Assembly: GCA_964630705.1 (NCBI GenBank)
Contig: CAZVZH010000190.1
Coordinates: 1-8,910 of the forward strand
Direction: 5' to 3'
Source: M3007 sp964630705
GTDB taxonomy: Bacteria > Bacteroidota > Bacteroidia > Chitinophagales > Saprospiraceae
DNA: 8,910 nucleotides
Numbering within the stretch: position 1 is the stretch's first letter; each line of letters begins with the position of its first letter. Position numbers and translations under genes: made by a program. Below the pieces are notes generated by a model that saw only the letters and a list, made by a program, of their open reading frames with translations, did not search any database and was not told where the DNA came from. This document shows, one piece after another, positions 1-7,396 of this stretch.

Positions 1-1
1 G

Positions 2-1456
2 CTTTTCGGCCACCAGTACAGCCATATCTGGATTGATTTTCGGGAAATTTTCGACGCATACTCGACGGAACATGGGGCGGACTATTTCAAAAACAGCCGC
101 CGCGCAACCTTGAGCAACCGGGCTTATTGCATCAATAATCCGGGCAAATTCAAAGGCTATGGTCCCGACCTGTGGGGTCTCACCGCCTGCGATGGTCCGG
201 CAGACTGGCTGGCAAAAAACCCCGGTTGTTGCGACGAAAGTTTGCGACAATTTCGCGGCTACAGCGCCCGGGGGGCCGCCAGTGACTACCTCGAAGACGA
301 CGGCACCCTGGCGCCCACAGCCGCCGGTGGCTCGGTGCCCTTCGCCCCGGAGGTCTGCCTGCCGGCTTTGGAAAACATGTGGAATACCTACTACGACAGC
401 CTGGTAGGGCCTTACGGTTTTAAAGACGCCTTCAACCCCTCGTTTACCGCTTGCGGTCGCCTGCCGCAAGGTTGGTTTGACGTGGATTACCTCGGCATCG
501 ACCAAGGGCCTATTTTGCTCATGTTGGAAAACTACCGCAGCGAGTTGATCTGGAAGGTGATGAAAAAAAATCCGTACATCCGCCGCGGCCTCGAGCGCGC
601 CGGATTTGCCGGCGGCTGGCTCGGCAAACAGCCGGCAGCTCGGGAAAGTACACCCTCAGGTGCTGCCAACCCGGAAGTACCGACCGATCCGTATTTTTAT
701 TTTGAACGACACGTATTTCGCAAAGACTCCGCCACAGCCCTACCCTACTGTTTTTTGCGGCCTGTAAAGCGTCCGGCAAAAAACGCTTTGCCTTTCGATT
801 TCGACATGGGCAAGCAGACCGGTGACAGCCCCGACAAACGTGAGCAGTATCCATTGGTGATTTTCCTGCACGGCTCCGGCGAACGCGGCGCCGACAACCG
901 CGGGCAACTGGGCAACGGCCTGCTGGCTTTTGTCGAGCCGGAGCAGTTCGGCCAGCACCCTTGTTTTATTTTGGCGCCGCAGTGCCCCGAAGGCTTCCGG
1001 TGGTCGGGGCAAAACATCGAAACCGCAGCCGTTTGGAGCGACACGCCCACCCCGGCCACGCAGTTGTTGATCGAGCTGATCGAACAGATTTTAAAAGAAA
1101 ACCCGGCGATCGACCCCGACCGGGTATACCTCACCGGCCTGAGCATGGGCGGCGCCGGCGCCGTGGATTTGCTGATGCGCCGGCCCGAATGGTTCGCAGC
1201 GGCGCTGCCCCTTTGCGGCGGCGGCGACCCGAGCCAAGCCGAGCGCATCAAACACATACCGATTTGGATTTTACACGGAACACGCGACGAGACCGTGCCC
1301 CCCGAGCGCTCGCGCCGGCTGGCCGATGCCCTGAAAAAACTGGATGCGCCGGTGCGCTACACCGAATTCAACACCCTCGGTCACGCCATTTGGATGCAGA
1401 CGTACTACAACCCTGAAATTTTGAACTGGCTGTTTGCCCAACGCAGGAAACCTTAG
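2..1456 (+). CDS. GH144 glycoamylase-like domain fused to a C-terminal alpha/beta-hydrolase (esterase/peptidase-like); 5' partial
   Basis: The reading frame is open from base 2 to the TAG at 1454-1456, giving 484 visible residues; the true start is upstream. Residues about 1-205 match the C-terminal half of the glycoamylase-like family (PF10091, GH144): the run begins FGHQYSHIWIDFR and continues with DYFKNSRRAT, LWGLTACDGP, YSARGAA and, near the end, GWFDVDYLGIDQGP. Characterised GH144 members are endo-beta-1,2-glucanases. After a Pro/Ser/Ala-rich linker (about 206-225), residues about 226-484 form an alpha/beta-hydrolase of the predicted peptidase/esterase type (COG4099-like). It shows HGSGERG (290-296), the nucleophile elbow GLSMGG with Ser381, Asp429 in GTRDETVP and His461 in LGHAIW, so the Ser-Asp-His triad looks intact. 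The N-terminal export signal lies outside the window, and no type IX secretion tail is seen at the C-terminus. The esterase substrate is unknown; removal of acyl groups from a decorated beta-glucan is inference. A TTG at 110 is internal because homology continues upstream of it. Domain families are confident; glucan specificity is less so. Confidence 0.9.
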   Translation, partial: LFGHQYSHIWIDFREIFDAYSTEHGADYFKNSRRATLSNRAYCINNPGKFKGYGPDLWGLTACDGPADWLAKNPGCCDESLRQFRGYSARGAASDYLEDDGTLAPTAAGGSVPFAPEVCLPALENMWNTYYDSLVGPYGFKDAFNPSFTACGRLPQGWFDVDYLGIDQGPILLMLENYRSELIWKVMKKNPYIRRGLERAGFAGGWLGKQPAARESTPSGAANPEVPTDPYFYFERHVFRKDSATALPYCFLRPVKRPAKNALPFDFDMGKQTGDSPDKREQYPLVIFLHGSGERGADNRGQLGNGLLAFVEPEQFGQHPCFILAPQCPEGFRWSGQNIETAAVWSDTPTPATQLLIELIEQILKENPAIDPDRVYLTGLSMGGAGAVDLLMRRPEWFAAALPLCGGGDPSQAERIKHIPIWILHGTRDETVPPERSRRLADALKKLDAPVRYTEFNTLGHAIWMQTYYNPEILNWLFAQRRKP

Positions 1457-1462
1457 GTTTTT
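1446..1462 (+). terminator. Possible weak hairpin with U-run over the convergent stop codons
   Basis: GGAAACC (1446-1452), loop TTA, then GGTTTTT (1456-1462) can fold in RNA as a 7-pair stem (two C-G, three A-U, two G-U) with its 3' arm in a short U-run. It sits exactly on the overlapping ends of the GH144-esterase gene and the convergent Uma2 gene. The stem is short and not GC-rich, so it may be a chance product of the overlap. If real, it would mainly act on rightward transcripts, since the other strand lacks a U-run after the stem. Confidence 0.22.
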
Positions 1463-2019
1463 AGGAAACTGACTCCTTCGTAAATCCCCGGCAAATCGAG
1501 CTCGACGCCTAAGGCCGGAAGTGGCACCCGATCGTCAGACGAGAGATAGGTTTGCGCTTCCCACTCCCCAGAGTCGAGTTTGTGGCGCACCTCTACAAAA
1601 ACCTTTTCGGAATCGACCAGGACGTAGTTCTGCAAGGCGGCTATATTTTTATAGCGCACGAACTTATCGGCAGCGTCTTCGACCCGGGAGGTTTTGGAAA
1701 TAACTTCGAAAATTACCACAGGGTGTTTTTTGATGTACCGATCTTCCCAATCGCGTGGATCATTCGTCACCATCACATCCGGATAGGTGTAATCCTTCTT
1801 ACTGGTGATTTGCACTTTTACCGCTTCGGTGTAAATGCGGAAACCTTTGCTGCGCAGCAGTTTTTTTAACTGAGCGGTCAGATTGAAACAAATTTCGTTG
1901 TGGTCGTCTGTTGTACCGGGCATAGGGATCAAATTTCCATCGATGAATTCGTGCCGAACCGTCGAGCGCTCCTCAAAATCGATATAGGCTTCCAAGGTCA
2001 TCGGTTGTTGTGTCGACAT
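1453..2019 (-). CDS. Uma2-family (DUF820) PD-(D/E)XK endonuclease-like protein
   Basis: This 188-residue protein has the usual size and motif order of the Uma2/DUF820 family (PF05685): MTLEAYIDFEE and RHEFIDG near the N-terminus, YPDV with Asp81, then VVIFEVISKTSR with Glu105, DKFVRYKNI with Lys119, and NYVLVD. Asp81 and Glu105 fit the PD-(D/E) part of the nuclease core. The canonical ExK lysine is not in place, and Lys119 could be a migrated replacement (inference). The fold is known for the family, but the biological role of Uma2 proteins is poorly established. The ATG at 2019 was chosen because AGGAAG lies two bases upstream and the N-terminus then has typical length. An ATG at 2034 (193 residues) is the alternative. 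The frame stays open far upstream into the GH3 gene, but that part is antisense shadow. The gene is antisense to the surrounding PUL, and its TAA overlaps the TAG of the GH144 gene. Its base composition is visibly lower in G+C than its neighbours, which hints at a separate origin. Confidence 0.87.
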   Translation of the reverse strand: MSTQQPMTLEAYIDFEERSTVRHEFIDGNLIPMPGTTDDHNEICFNLTAQLKKLLRSKGFRIYTEAVKVQITSKKDYTYPDVMVTNDPRDWEDRYIKKHPVVIFEVISKTSRVEDAADKFVRYKNIAALQNYVLVDSEKVFVEVRHKLDSGEWEAQTYLSSDDRVPLPALGVELDLPGIYEGVSFLKT

Positions 2020-2021
2020 AA

Positions 2022-2027
2022 CTTCCT
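2022..2027 (-). promoter_or_regulatory. Shine-Dalgarno-like AGGAAG before the Uma2 start
   Basis: On the minus strand AGGAAG is followed by TT and the ATG at 2019. The spacing is shorter than ideal. It favours the 2019 start over the ATG at 2034, which has only A/T-rich sequence before it. Bacteroidota often initiate without a Shine-Dalgarno site, so this is supporting evidence only. Confidence 0.35.
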
Positions 2028-2053
2028 GGCTCATGTGAAAACTGTTTATTGAA

Positions 2054-2086
2054 CAAAAATACAGCGCCGCCGCCGAACTTTCAAAA
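2054..2086 (-). promoter_or_regulatory. Bacteroidota-type sigma promoter for the Uma2 gene
   Basis: Read on the minus strand, TTTTG (2086-2082) is followed after 20 bases by TATTTTTG (2061-2054). This matches the Bacteroidota primary-sigma pattern of a -33 TTTG and a -7 TAnnTTTG at typical spacing. Transcription would begin near 2047, giving a leader of about 28 bases to the ATG at 2019 or about 13 bases to the ATG at 2034. The site lies in the roughly 120-base gap between the divergent Uma2 and GH3 genes. No equally good match is seen on the plus strand of that gap, so the GH3-operon promoter is not identified. Confidence 0.6.
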
Positions 2087-2139
2087 CGCCCCTCCAGCAG
2101 CGGCAGCCTTAAAAAAGAACACTTCAAACCTCCCGCGCT

Positions 2140-4395
2140 ATGCGATTTTTTATTAAAAACACCACCCCGCTTCAACTCTTCTTGCTGCTCCTGACCGCTG
2201 CCACCGGCTTCGCCGCGCTCTTTCTGGCGGCTCGGCCTCAAAGCTCGGCCCCGGCAGCCGGCCTCGACGCCCGCGTCGACTCGTTGCTCGCCCGCATGAC
2301 GCTGGAGGAAAAAATCGGCCAACTTGCGCTGTTCACCACCGACTGGGAATCGACCGGCCCCACCATTCGCGCGGGCTACAAAGACGACATCCGGGCCGGC
2401 CGCTGCGGCGCGCTCTTCAACAGCCACACGGTGGCTTTTACCCGCGAACTCCAGCGCATCGCCGTGGAAGAAACCCGGCTCAAAATCCCGCTGCTGTTCG
2501 GCTACGACGTCATCCACGGCTACAAAACGATTTTCCCCATTCCCCTGGGCGAGGCCGCATGTTGGGACCTTGGCGCCATCGAGAAATCGGCCCGCATTGC
2601 CGCCACGGAAGCTTCCGCCGCCGGCTTGCACTGGACCTTTGCCCCCATGGTCGACCTCGCCCGCGACCCGCGCTGGGGGCGGGTGATGGAAGGCGCCGGC
2701 GAAGATACCTGGCTGGGCTGCCGCATTGCCGAAGCCCGCGTGCGCGGCTTTCAGGGCCAAGGCATCGGTCAAACCGACGCCGTACTGGCTTGCGTCAAAC
2801 ACTACGCCGGCTACGGCGCTCCCACGGCCGGCCGCGATTACAACACCGTGGATATGAGCGAGCGCTTTTTCCGCGAATACTACCTGCCGCCTTATCAGGC
2901 CGCCATCAAAGCCGGCGCCGCTACCGTCATGACCTCGTTCAACGACTACGACGGCGTGCCCGCCACCGGCAACCGGTTTTTACTCACCGAGATTCTGCGC
3001 GGCGAATGGGGGTTTACCGGTTTTGTCGTCACCGATTATACTTCCATCAACGAAATGGTGCCGCACGGCGTGGTCGCTAACGAACAGGAAGCCGGCGAAC
3101 TCGCCCTGAATGCAGGTGTCGATATGGACATGCAGGGTGGCGTTTACCAGCGTTATTTGAAGGCCTCGGTGGAAGCCGGAAAAGTGTCGGTGGCTCAAAT
3201 CGACGATGCCGTGCGCCGCATTTTACAGGTAAAATTTGCCCTCGGCCTCTTCGACGATCCGTACAAATTTTGCAACGCCGAACGCGAAAAAGCCCGCATC
3301 CTGTCGCCCGAGCACCGCGCCGCCGCGCGCGACGTTGCCCGCAAATCGGTGGTGTTGTTAAAAAATGAAAAGCAAGCCTTGCCGCTGGCCAAAACGGCCC
3401 GGCTGGCGGTGGTTGGCCCCCTGGCCGACAACAAATCCGAACTGATCGGCAATTGGTCGGCCTCCGGGAGCGCCAACGACTGTGTCAGCCTGCTCGAAGG
3501 ACTGAAAGCCGCTGGCAAGGGCACGATTACGCAGGTTCGGGGTTGCGATTTTGAAGGCGACGACCGCTCCGGTTTTGCTGAAGCCCTCGCGGCCGCCCGC
3601 CAGGCCGATGCGGTGGTAGTGGCTATCGGCGAGCGCGCGCAAATGAGCGGCGAGGCTGCCTCCCGCACGGCGCTTTCCGTACCAGGCGTGCAAGTGGAGC
3701 TGGTGCAGGCGCTCAAAGCCGCCGGCAAACCGGTGATCGTCGTGTTGATGAACGGCCGGCCGCTGGCGATCCCGGAACTGGCCGAAGCCGCCGACGCCCT
3801 GCTCGAAGCCTGGTGGCTGGGCACTGAAACCGGCAATGCACTGGCCGATATTTTGTACGGCGACTACAACCCCTCGGGCAAACTGCCCATGACTTTTCCG
3901 CGCTCGGTGGGTCAGGTTCCGATTTTTTACAATGAAAAAAGCACCGGCCGGCCTTTCGACCCCAACAGCAAGTGGACGAGCAAGTACATCGACAGTCCGA
4001 ACGACCCGCTGTTCCCCTTCGGCTTCGGGCTGAGTTACACCCAATTCGAGTACTCGGAGCCCGTGGCCGACCAGTTGGTTTTTAAAAAAGGGCAACCCCT
4101 GCGCATCCGCATCAATGTGCGCAACAACGGCCGGCGCGCCGGCGAGGAGGTTGTGCAGTTGTATGTACGCGACCTGGTAGGCAGCGTGACCCGGCCGGTG
4201 AAGGACTTGCGTGGTTTTCAAAAAATATACCTCGCGCCGGGCGCCATTCAAACTGTGGAGTTTATGCTCGACGACGGCGATCTGAGTTTTTTCCGGAAAG
4301 ACATGACCTTCGGCTCCGAGCCGGGCGAGTTTGAAATCATGGTCGGCGGCAATTCCCGCGACCTGAAAAAAATCCGAGTAAGCATGACGCAATAG
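2140..4395 (+). CDS. bglX: GH3 beta-glucosidase, BglX type, exported
   Basis: This 751-residue protein is close in length to the E. coli periplasmic BglX. A basic N-terminus and a hydrophobic stretch (about 12-31) form a Sec signal or an uncleaved anchor; no lipobox cysteine is present, so the likely site is the periplasm. The mature part opens with RMTLEEKIGQL. The N-terminal TIM-barrel carries KHYAGYG and FVVTDY, with Asp299 as the expected nucleophile. The second alpha/beta domain carries GERAQMSGEAASR, with Glu505 as the expected acid/base. A C-terminal fibronectin type III-like domain (PF14310) contains VVQLYVRD and LRGFQK. The enzyme should release glucose from the non-reducing ends of beta-gluco-oligosaccharides. 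Linkage preference cannot be read from sequence, but GH3 enzymes that prefer sophorose are known (for example from Listeria innocua), and the nearby GH144 domain points to beta-1,2 linkages. It is the first gene of a tight rightward run, 22 bases before susC. The ATG at 2140 is the first codon that gives a proper signal sequence. Confidence 0.93.
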   Translation: MRFFIKNTTPLQLFLLLLTAATGFAALFLAARPQSSAPAAGLDARVDSLLARMTLEEKIGQLALFTTDWESTGPTIRAGYKDDIRAGRCGALFNSHTVAFTRELQRIAVEETRLKIPLLFGYDVIHGYKTIFPIPLGEAACWDLGAIEKSARIAATEASAAGLHWTFAPMVDLARDPRWGRVMEGAGEDTWLGCRIAEARVRGFQGQGIGQTDAVLACVKHYAGYGAPTAGRDYNTVDMSERFFREYYLPPYQAAIKAGAATVMTSFNDYDGVPATGNRFLLTEILRGEWGFTGFVVTDYTSINEMVPHGVVANEQEAGELALNAGVDMDMQGGVYQRYLKASVEAGKVSVAQIDDAVRRILQVKFALGLFDDPYKFCNAEREKARILSPEHRAAARDVARKSVVLLKNEKQALPLAKTARLAVVGPLADNKSELIGNWSASGSANDCVSLLEGLKAAGKGTITQVRGCDFEGDDRSGFAEALAAARQADAVVVAIGERAQMSGEAASRTALSVPGVQVELVQALKAAGKPVIVVLMNGRPLAIPELAEAADALLEAWWLGTETGNALADILYGDYNPSGKLPMTFPRSVGQVPIFYNEKSTGRPFDPNSKWTSKYIDSPNDPLFPFGFGLSYTQFEYSEPVADQLVFKKGQPLRIRINVRNNGRRAGEEVVQLYVRDLVGSVTRPVKDLRGFQKIYLAPGAIQTVEFMLDDGDLSFFRKDMTFGSEPGEFEIMVGGNSRDLKKIRVSMTQ

Positions 4396-4400
4396 TTCAC

Positions 4401-4414
4401 CAAAAAAAACAACT
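4401..4414 (+). promoter_or_regulatory. A-rich translation-initiation leader of susC
   Basis: The 22-base gap between the GH3 stop and the susC ATG holds an A-run (eight A at 4402-4409) and no AGGAGG-like site. A-rich leaders just before the start are common for highly translated Bacteroidota genes, and this one supports the ATG at 4418. No promoter fits in the gap, so susC is probably co-transcribed with the GH3 gene. Confidence 0.35.
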
Positions 4415-4417
4415 TGT

Positions 4418-7384
4418 ATGAAGCACTTTTTTACACTTAGCCTGCTCCTCATCGCCGGCGGCATGTGGGCGCAGCACCGGGTTTCCGGCACGGTCACCGA
4501 CGCGCTAACCGGCGACACCTTGATCGGGGTCAGCGTAGCGGTGCGCGGCACCTCGGCGGGCGCCGTCAGCGGCCTCGATGGGCGTTACCGGCTCGAGACC
4601 CCCGACGCCAACTCCGTGCTGGTATTCACCTATACCGGTTACGAGTCACAGGAAGTTGCCCTTGAAGGCCGCTCGGTAATCGATGTGCAACTGGCGCAAG
4701 GCCTGATCCTGATTAACGAAACCGTTGTGATCGGCTACGGCACCCAGAAAAAAAGCGACCTCACCGGTTCGGTTGGCTCCGTAAAAACCAAAGATATCGA
4801 GCGGATCCCCACCGCCTCGGTCGACCAGGCCTTGCAGGGCAAAATTGCGGGCGTGTACGTGTCGCCGGCCAGCGGCCAGCCCGGCGCGCGCGCCGTGGTG
4901 CGCATCCGGGGCACAGGCACACTGAACAACGCCAACCCGCTGTATGTGGTAGATGGCATGTTGCTCGACGACGCCGACTTTGTCAACCCACAAGACGTGG
5001 AATCCATTGAGGTGCTCAAAGACGCCTCCGCCACAGCGATTTACGGCAACCGCGGCGCCAATGGTGTGATCATCATCACGACCAAACGCGGTAAAAAAGG
5101 CGCCCAGGCTACGGTGAACCTGAGTTCTTACTATGGCTCGCAGGCGCTCACCCGGCAAATCCCTCTGGCCAACGCCACGCAATACGCCCAGATGTACAAC
5201 GAGCTCACCGGGCAGAACTACTTCCCCGACCCGGCTGCCCTGGGCGCCGGCACCAATTGGCAGGATGTGGCCTACCGCAACGCCCCTATGGCCAATGTTC
5301 AACTAGGCATCAACGGCGGCAGCGACAAATACCAATACAACATTTCCGGCAACTATTTCAACCAATCGGGCATCCTCCGCGCATCGGAATTCGAGCGGGT
5401 AACCGTCCGGTTCAACAATGAATACCAACTCAACAACTGGCTGAAACTGGGCAACAACCTGGCTTTTGCCAATGCCAAAAGCCAAAACCCGCCCGGCGTG
5501 CTCAACTCCACCCTTTGGATGCCGCCCGTGCTGGCCGAACGCGATTCCTCGGGGGCGTTTACCGACCCTACGTTTTTCGGCACTTCCATCGGCAACCCCG
5601 CCGCCGACCTGTTTTACAAAAACAACAACCACAGCGACGTCAAGCGCTTGGTGGGCACCGTGTTCGCCGATGTGCATTTTTTGAAATTCTTCACCTTCCG
5701 GTCCAATTTCGGCCTCGACTACTGGAACGCCAAAAGCCGGTACTTCGAACCCATTTTCGAAGTGTCGGTTTCGCAACGCAACAACAACGACCGCCTCGAA
5801 ATCGGCTACAACGAGACCCGCTCCTGGCTCTGGGAAAACACGCTGAACTTCGATCACGAGTGGAAAAACGCCCGCATCAACGTGCTGGCGGGTTACACCG
5901 CCCAGGAAAACCGCTTTGATTTCTTTGGCGCCAGCCGCAGCAACTTCCCTTCTTCGCAAGACGAACTGCTCTACCTCTCGGCCGGCAACGACACCACGCA
6001 AATGAACTACGGCGGCGCAGGCGACTGGGCCATGGCCAGCTACCTGAGCCGGGTGAATTTCACCCTGCTCGAACGCTTCCTGTTCACCGCTTCGCTTCGG
6101 GCCGACGGCTCCTCTCGTTTTTCGCCCGACAACCGCTGGGGCTACTTTCCCTCTTTCGCGTTCGGCTGGAACATCGCCCAGGAGCCTTTTATGGCGCGCC
6201 AACGGTTCATCGACCGGCTGAAATTGCGCAGCTCCTGGGGCGTAGTCGGCAACGACAAAACACAACTGTATCCCTCGCTGGGCACTATTCAGGGCGGTTT
6301 GGCGGCCATTTTCGGCCCGGGTGAAAACCTGAACACCGGCGCCACGCTCATCACCCTGGCCAACGCCAATGTGCGCTGGGAAGAAGCTAAACAAACGGAT
6401 GTCGGCCTGGAAGTCGCTGTGTTGCAAGGCCGTCTGTCCGCCGAAGTCGACTGGTACAACCGCGTGACGTACGACATTTTGTACGAACTGAAAATCCCCG
6501 ACTACGTGGGCTCGGCCGGCAACCCGGTTGTCAACGTAGCCGACGTGCGCAACCGCGGCTGGGACGTCACCCTGCAGTGGCGGGAAAGCCGCTCGCGCTG
6601 GACGTACAACCTGGGCGCTATCTTGTCGACGGTACAAAACGAAGTGCTCGAGCTCGACGCCCGCAAATCGGAAGTACCCGGCGCCGGCACCGCCAACGGC
6701 GATTTCGCCACCCTGACCCGCGTAGGCCGATCCATCGGCGATTTTTATGGCTATAAAGTGGTCGGTATTTTTCAAAATGCCGACGAGATTGCCTCGCTGC
6801 CCCGCCTGGGCAACGAAAAACCTGGCGATTTCCGCTACCAGGACACCAACGGCGACGGGGTCATCACTGCCGACGACAAGGTGTTTCTCGGCAGTTCCAT
6901 CCCAAACCTGACCTACGGTTTTTCGGCCGGTGTGGAGGCGTTCGGTTTCGATTTGGCGGCCGACTTTTTCGGCGTCAGCGGCAACAAAGTGGTCAATGCC
7001 CGGGCCATGTCGCGGTTTGGGGTATACAACTGGGAGCAATTTTTCTACGACGGCCGCTGGACGGGCGAGGGCACGAGCAACGCCGTACCCCGCGTGACCA
7101 ACGGCGGACACAATTACCGCATGTCGGATTTTTATGTGCAAGACGGCTCTTTTTTCCGCCTGCGCAGCCTGGTGCTTGGCTACACCTTGCCGCAGGCGCT
7201 GACCCAACGCATCGGCATAGCCCGCGCGCGCTTTTACGGCAGTGGCACCAACTTATGGACCAAACAGGCCTACACCGGCTACTCCCCTGAGTTTCCGGGC
7301 AGCAGCGTGTTCAGCGCCGGGGTGGATTACGGCTCCTACCCCATTGCCAAAACCATTTTAGCCGGCATCGACATAACTTTTTAA
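4418..7384 (+). CDS. susC: SusC/RagA-family TonB-linked outer-membrane transporter
   Basis: This 988-residue protein has the normal SusC length and layout. A signal peptide covers residues 1-18, with likely cleavage in MWA-QHR. A carboxypeptidase-regulatory-like beta-sandwich follows (about 20-105; VSGTVTDALTGDTLIGVSV, LDGRYRL). The next segment contains ETVVIGYG, which may serve as a TonB box. The plug domain (about 110-230) has the family signatures LQGKIAGVYV, IRGTGTLNNANPLYVVDG and DASATAIYGNRGANGVIIIT. The rest forms the outer-membrane barrel and ends in an aromatic residue (GIDITF), as such barrels do. A 12-residue EF-hand-like loop begins at Asp809 (DTNGDGVITADD) and may bind calcium, as is common in SusC proteins. 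No STN domain precedes the beta-sandwich, so direct anti-sigma signalling through this receptor is unlikely. It should form a complex with the SusD protein encoded 12 bases downstream and import oligosaccharides using TonB-ExbBD energy. The symbol denotes the family, not starch specificity. Confidence 0.95.
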   Translation: MKHFFTLSLLLIAGGMWAQHRVSGTVTDALTGDTLIGVSVAVRGTSAGAVSGLDGRYRLETPDANSVLVFTYTGYESQEVALEGRSVIDVQLAQGLILINETVVIGYGTQKKSDLTGSVGSVKTKDIERIPTASVDQALQGKIAGVYVSPASGQPGARAVVRIRGTGTLNNANPLYVVDGMLLDDADFVNPQDVESIEVLKDASATAIYGNRGANGVIIITTKRGKKGAQATVNLSSYYGSQALTRQIPLANATQYAQMYNELTGQNYFPDPAALGAGTNWQDVAYRNAPMANVQLGINGGSDKYQYNISGNYFNQSGILRASEFERVTVRFNNEYQLNNWLKLGNNLAFANAKSQNPPGVLNSTLWMPPVLAERDSSGAFTDPTFFGTSIGNPAADLFYKNNNHSDVKRLVGTVFADVHFLKFFTFRSNFGLDYWNAKSRYFEPIFEVSVSQRNNNDRLEIGYNETRSWLWENTLNFDHEWKNARINVLAGYTAQENRFDFFGASRSNFPSSQDELLYLSAGNDTTQMNYGGAGDWAMASYLSRVNFTLLERFLFTASLRADGSSRFSPDNRWGYFPSFAFGWNIAQEPFMARQRFIDRLKLRSSWGVVGNDKTQLYPSLGTIQGGLAAIFGPGENLNTGATLITLANANVRWEEAKQTDVGLEVAVLQGRLSAEVDWYNRVTYDILYELKIPDYVGSAGNPVVNVADVRNRGWDVTLQWRESRSRWTYNLGAILSTVQNEVLELDARKSEVPGAGTANGDFATLTRVGRSIGDFYGYKVVGIFQNADEIASLPRLGNEKPGDFRYQDTNGDGVITADDKVFLGSSIPNLTYGFSAGVEAFGFDLAADFFGVSGNKVVNARAMSRFGVYNWEQFFYDGRWTGEGTSNAVPRVTNGGHNYRMSDFYVQDGSFFRLRSLVLGYTLPQALTQRIGIARARFYGSGTNLWTKQAYTGYSPEFPGSSVFSAGVDYGSYPIAKTILAGIDITF

Positions 7385-7396
7385 ACCGCTGTTTCT

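Noticed and set aside
110..1456. TTG at 110 as the start of the first gene
   Set aside because: The same frame is open to the window edge and encodes the conserved FGHQYSHIWIDFR segment of the GH144 family before this TTG, so the gene is partial at its 5' end.
1547..1554. TAGGTTTG on the plus strand as a -7 promoter element for the GH3 operon
   Set aside because: It matches TAnnTTTG, but no TTG lies at the required distance upstream, and it is about 590 bases before the GH3 start, inside the Uma2 gene.
2035..2802. N-terminal extension of the Uma2 frame to base 2802
   Set aside because: The extra residues are low-complexity Gly/Ala/Arg-rich translation antisense to the GH3 gene. Uma2 homology begins only near 2019-2034, where a promoter-like site and a start codon are found.
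3358..4551. 397-codon antisense open frame across the GH3/susC junction
   Set aside because: It has no recognisable motifs and lies opposite the conserved GH3 C-terminal domains and the SusC signal peptide.
5303..7207. 634-codon antisense open frame inside susC
   Set aside because: There is no recognisable domain, the start has no support, and it lies wholly opposite a clear SusC gene. Long antisense frames are expected in G+C-rich coding DNA.
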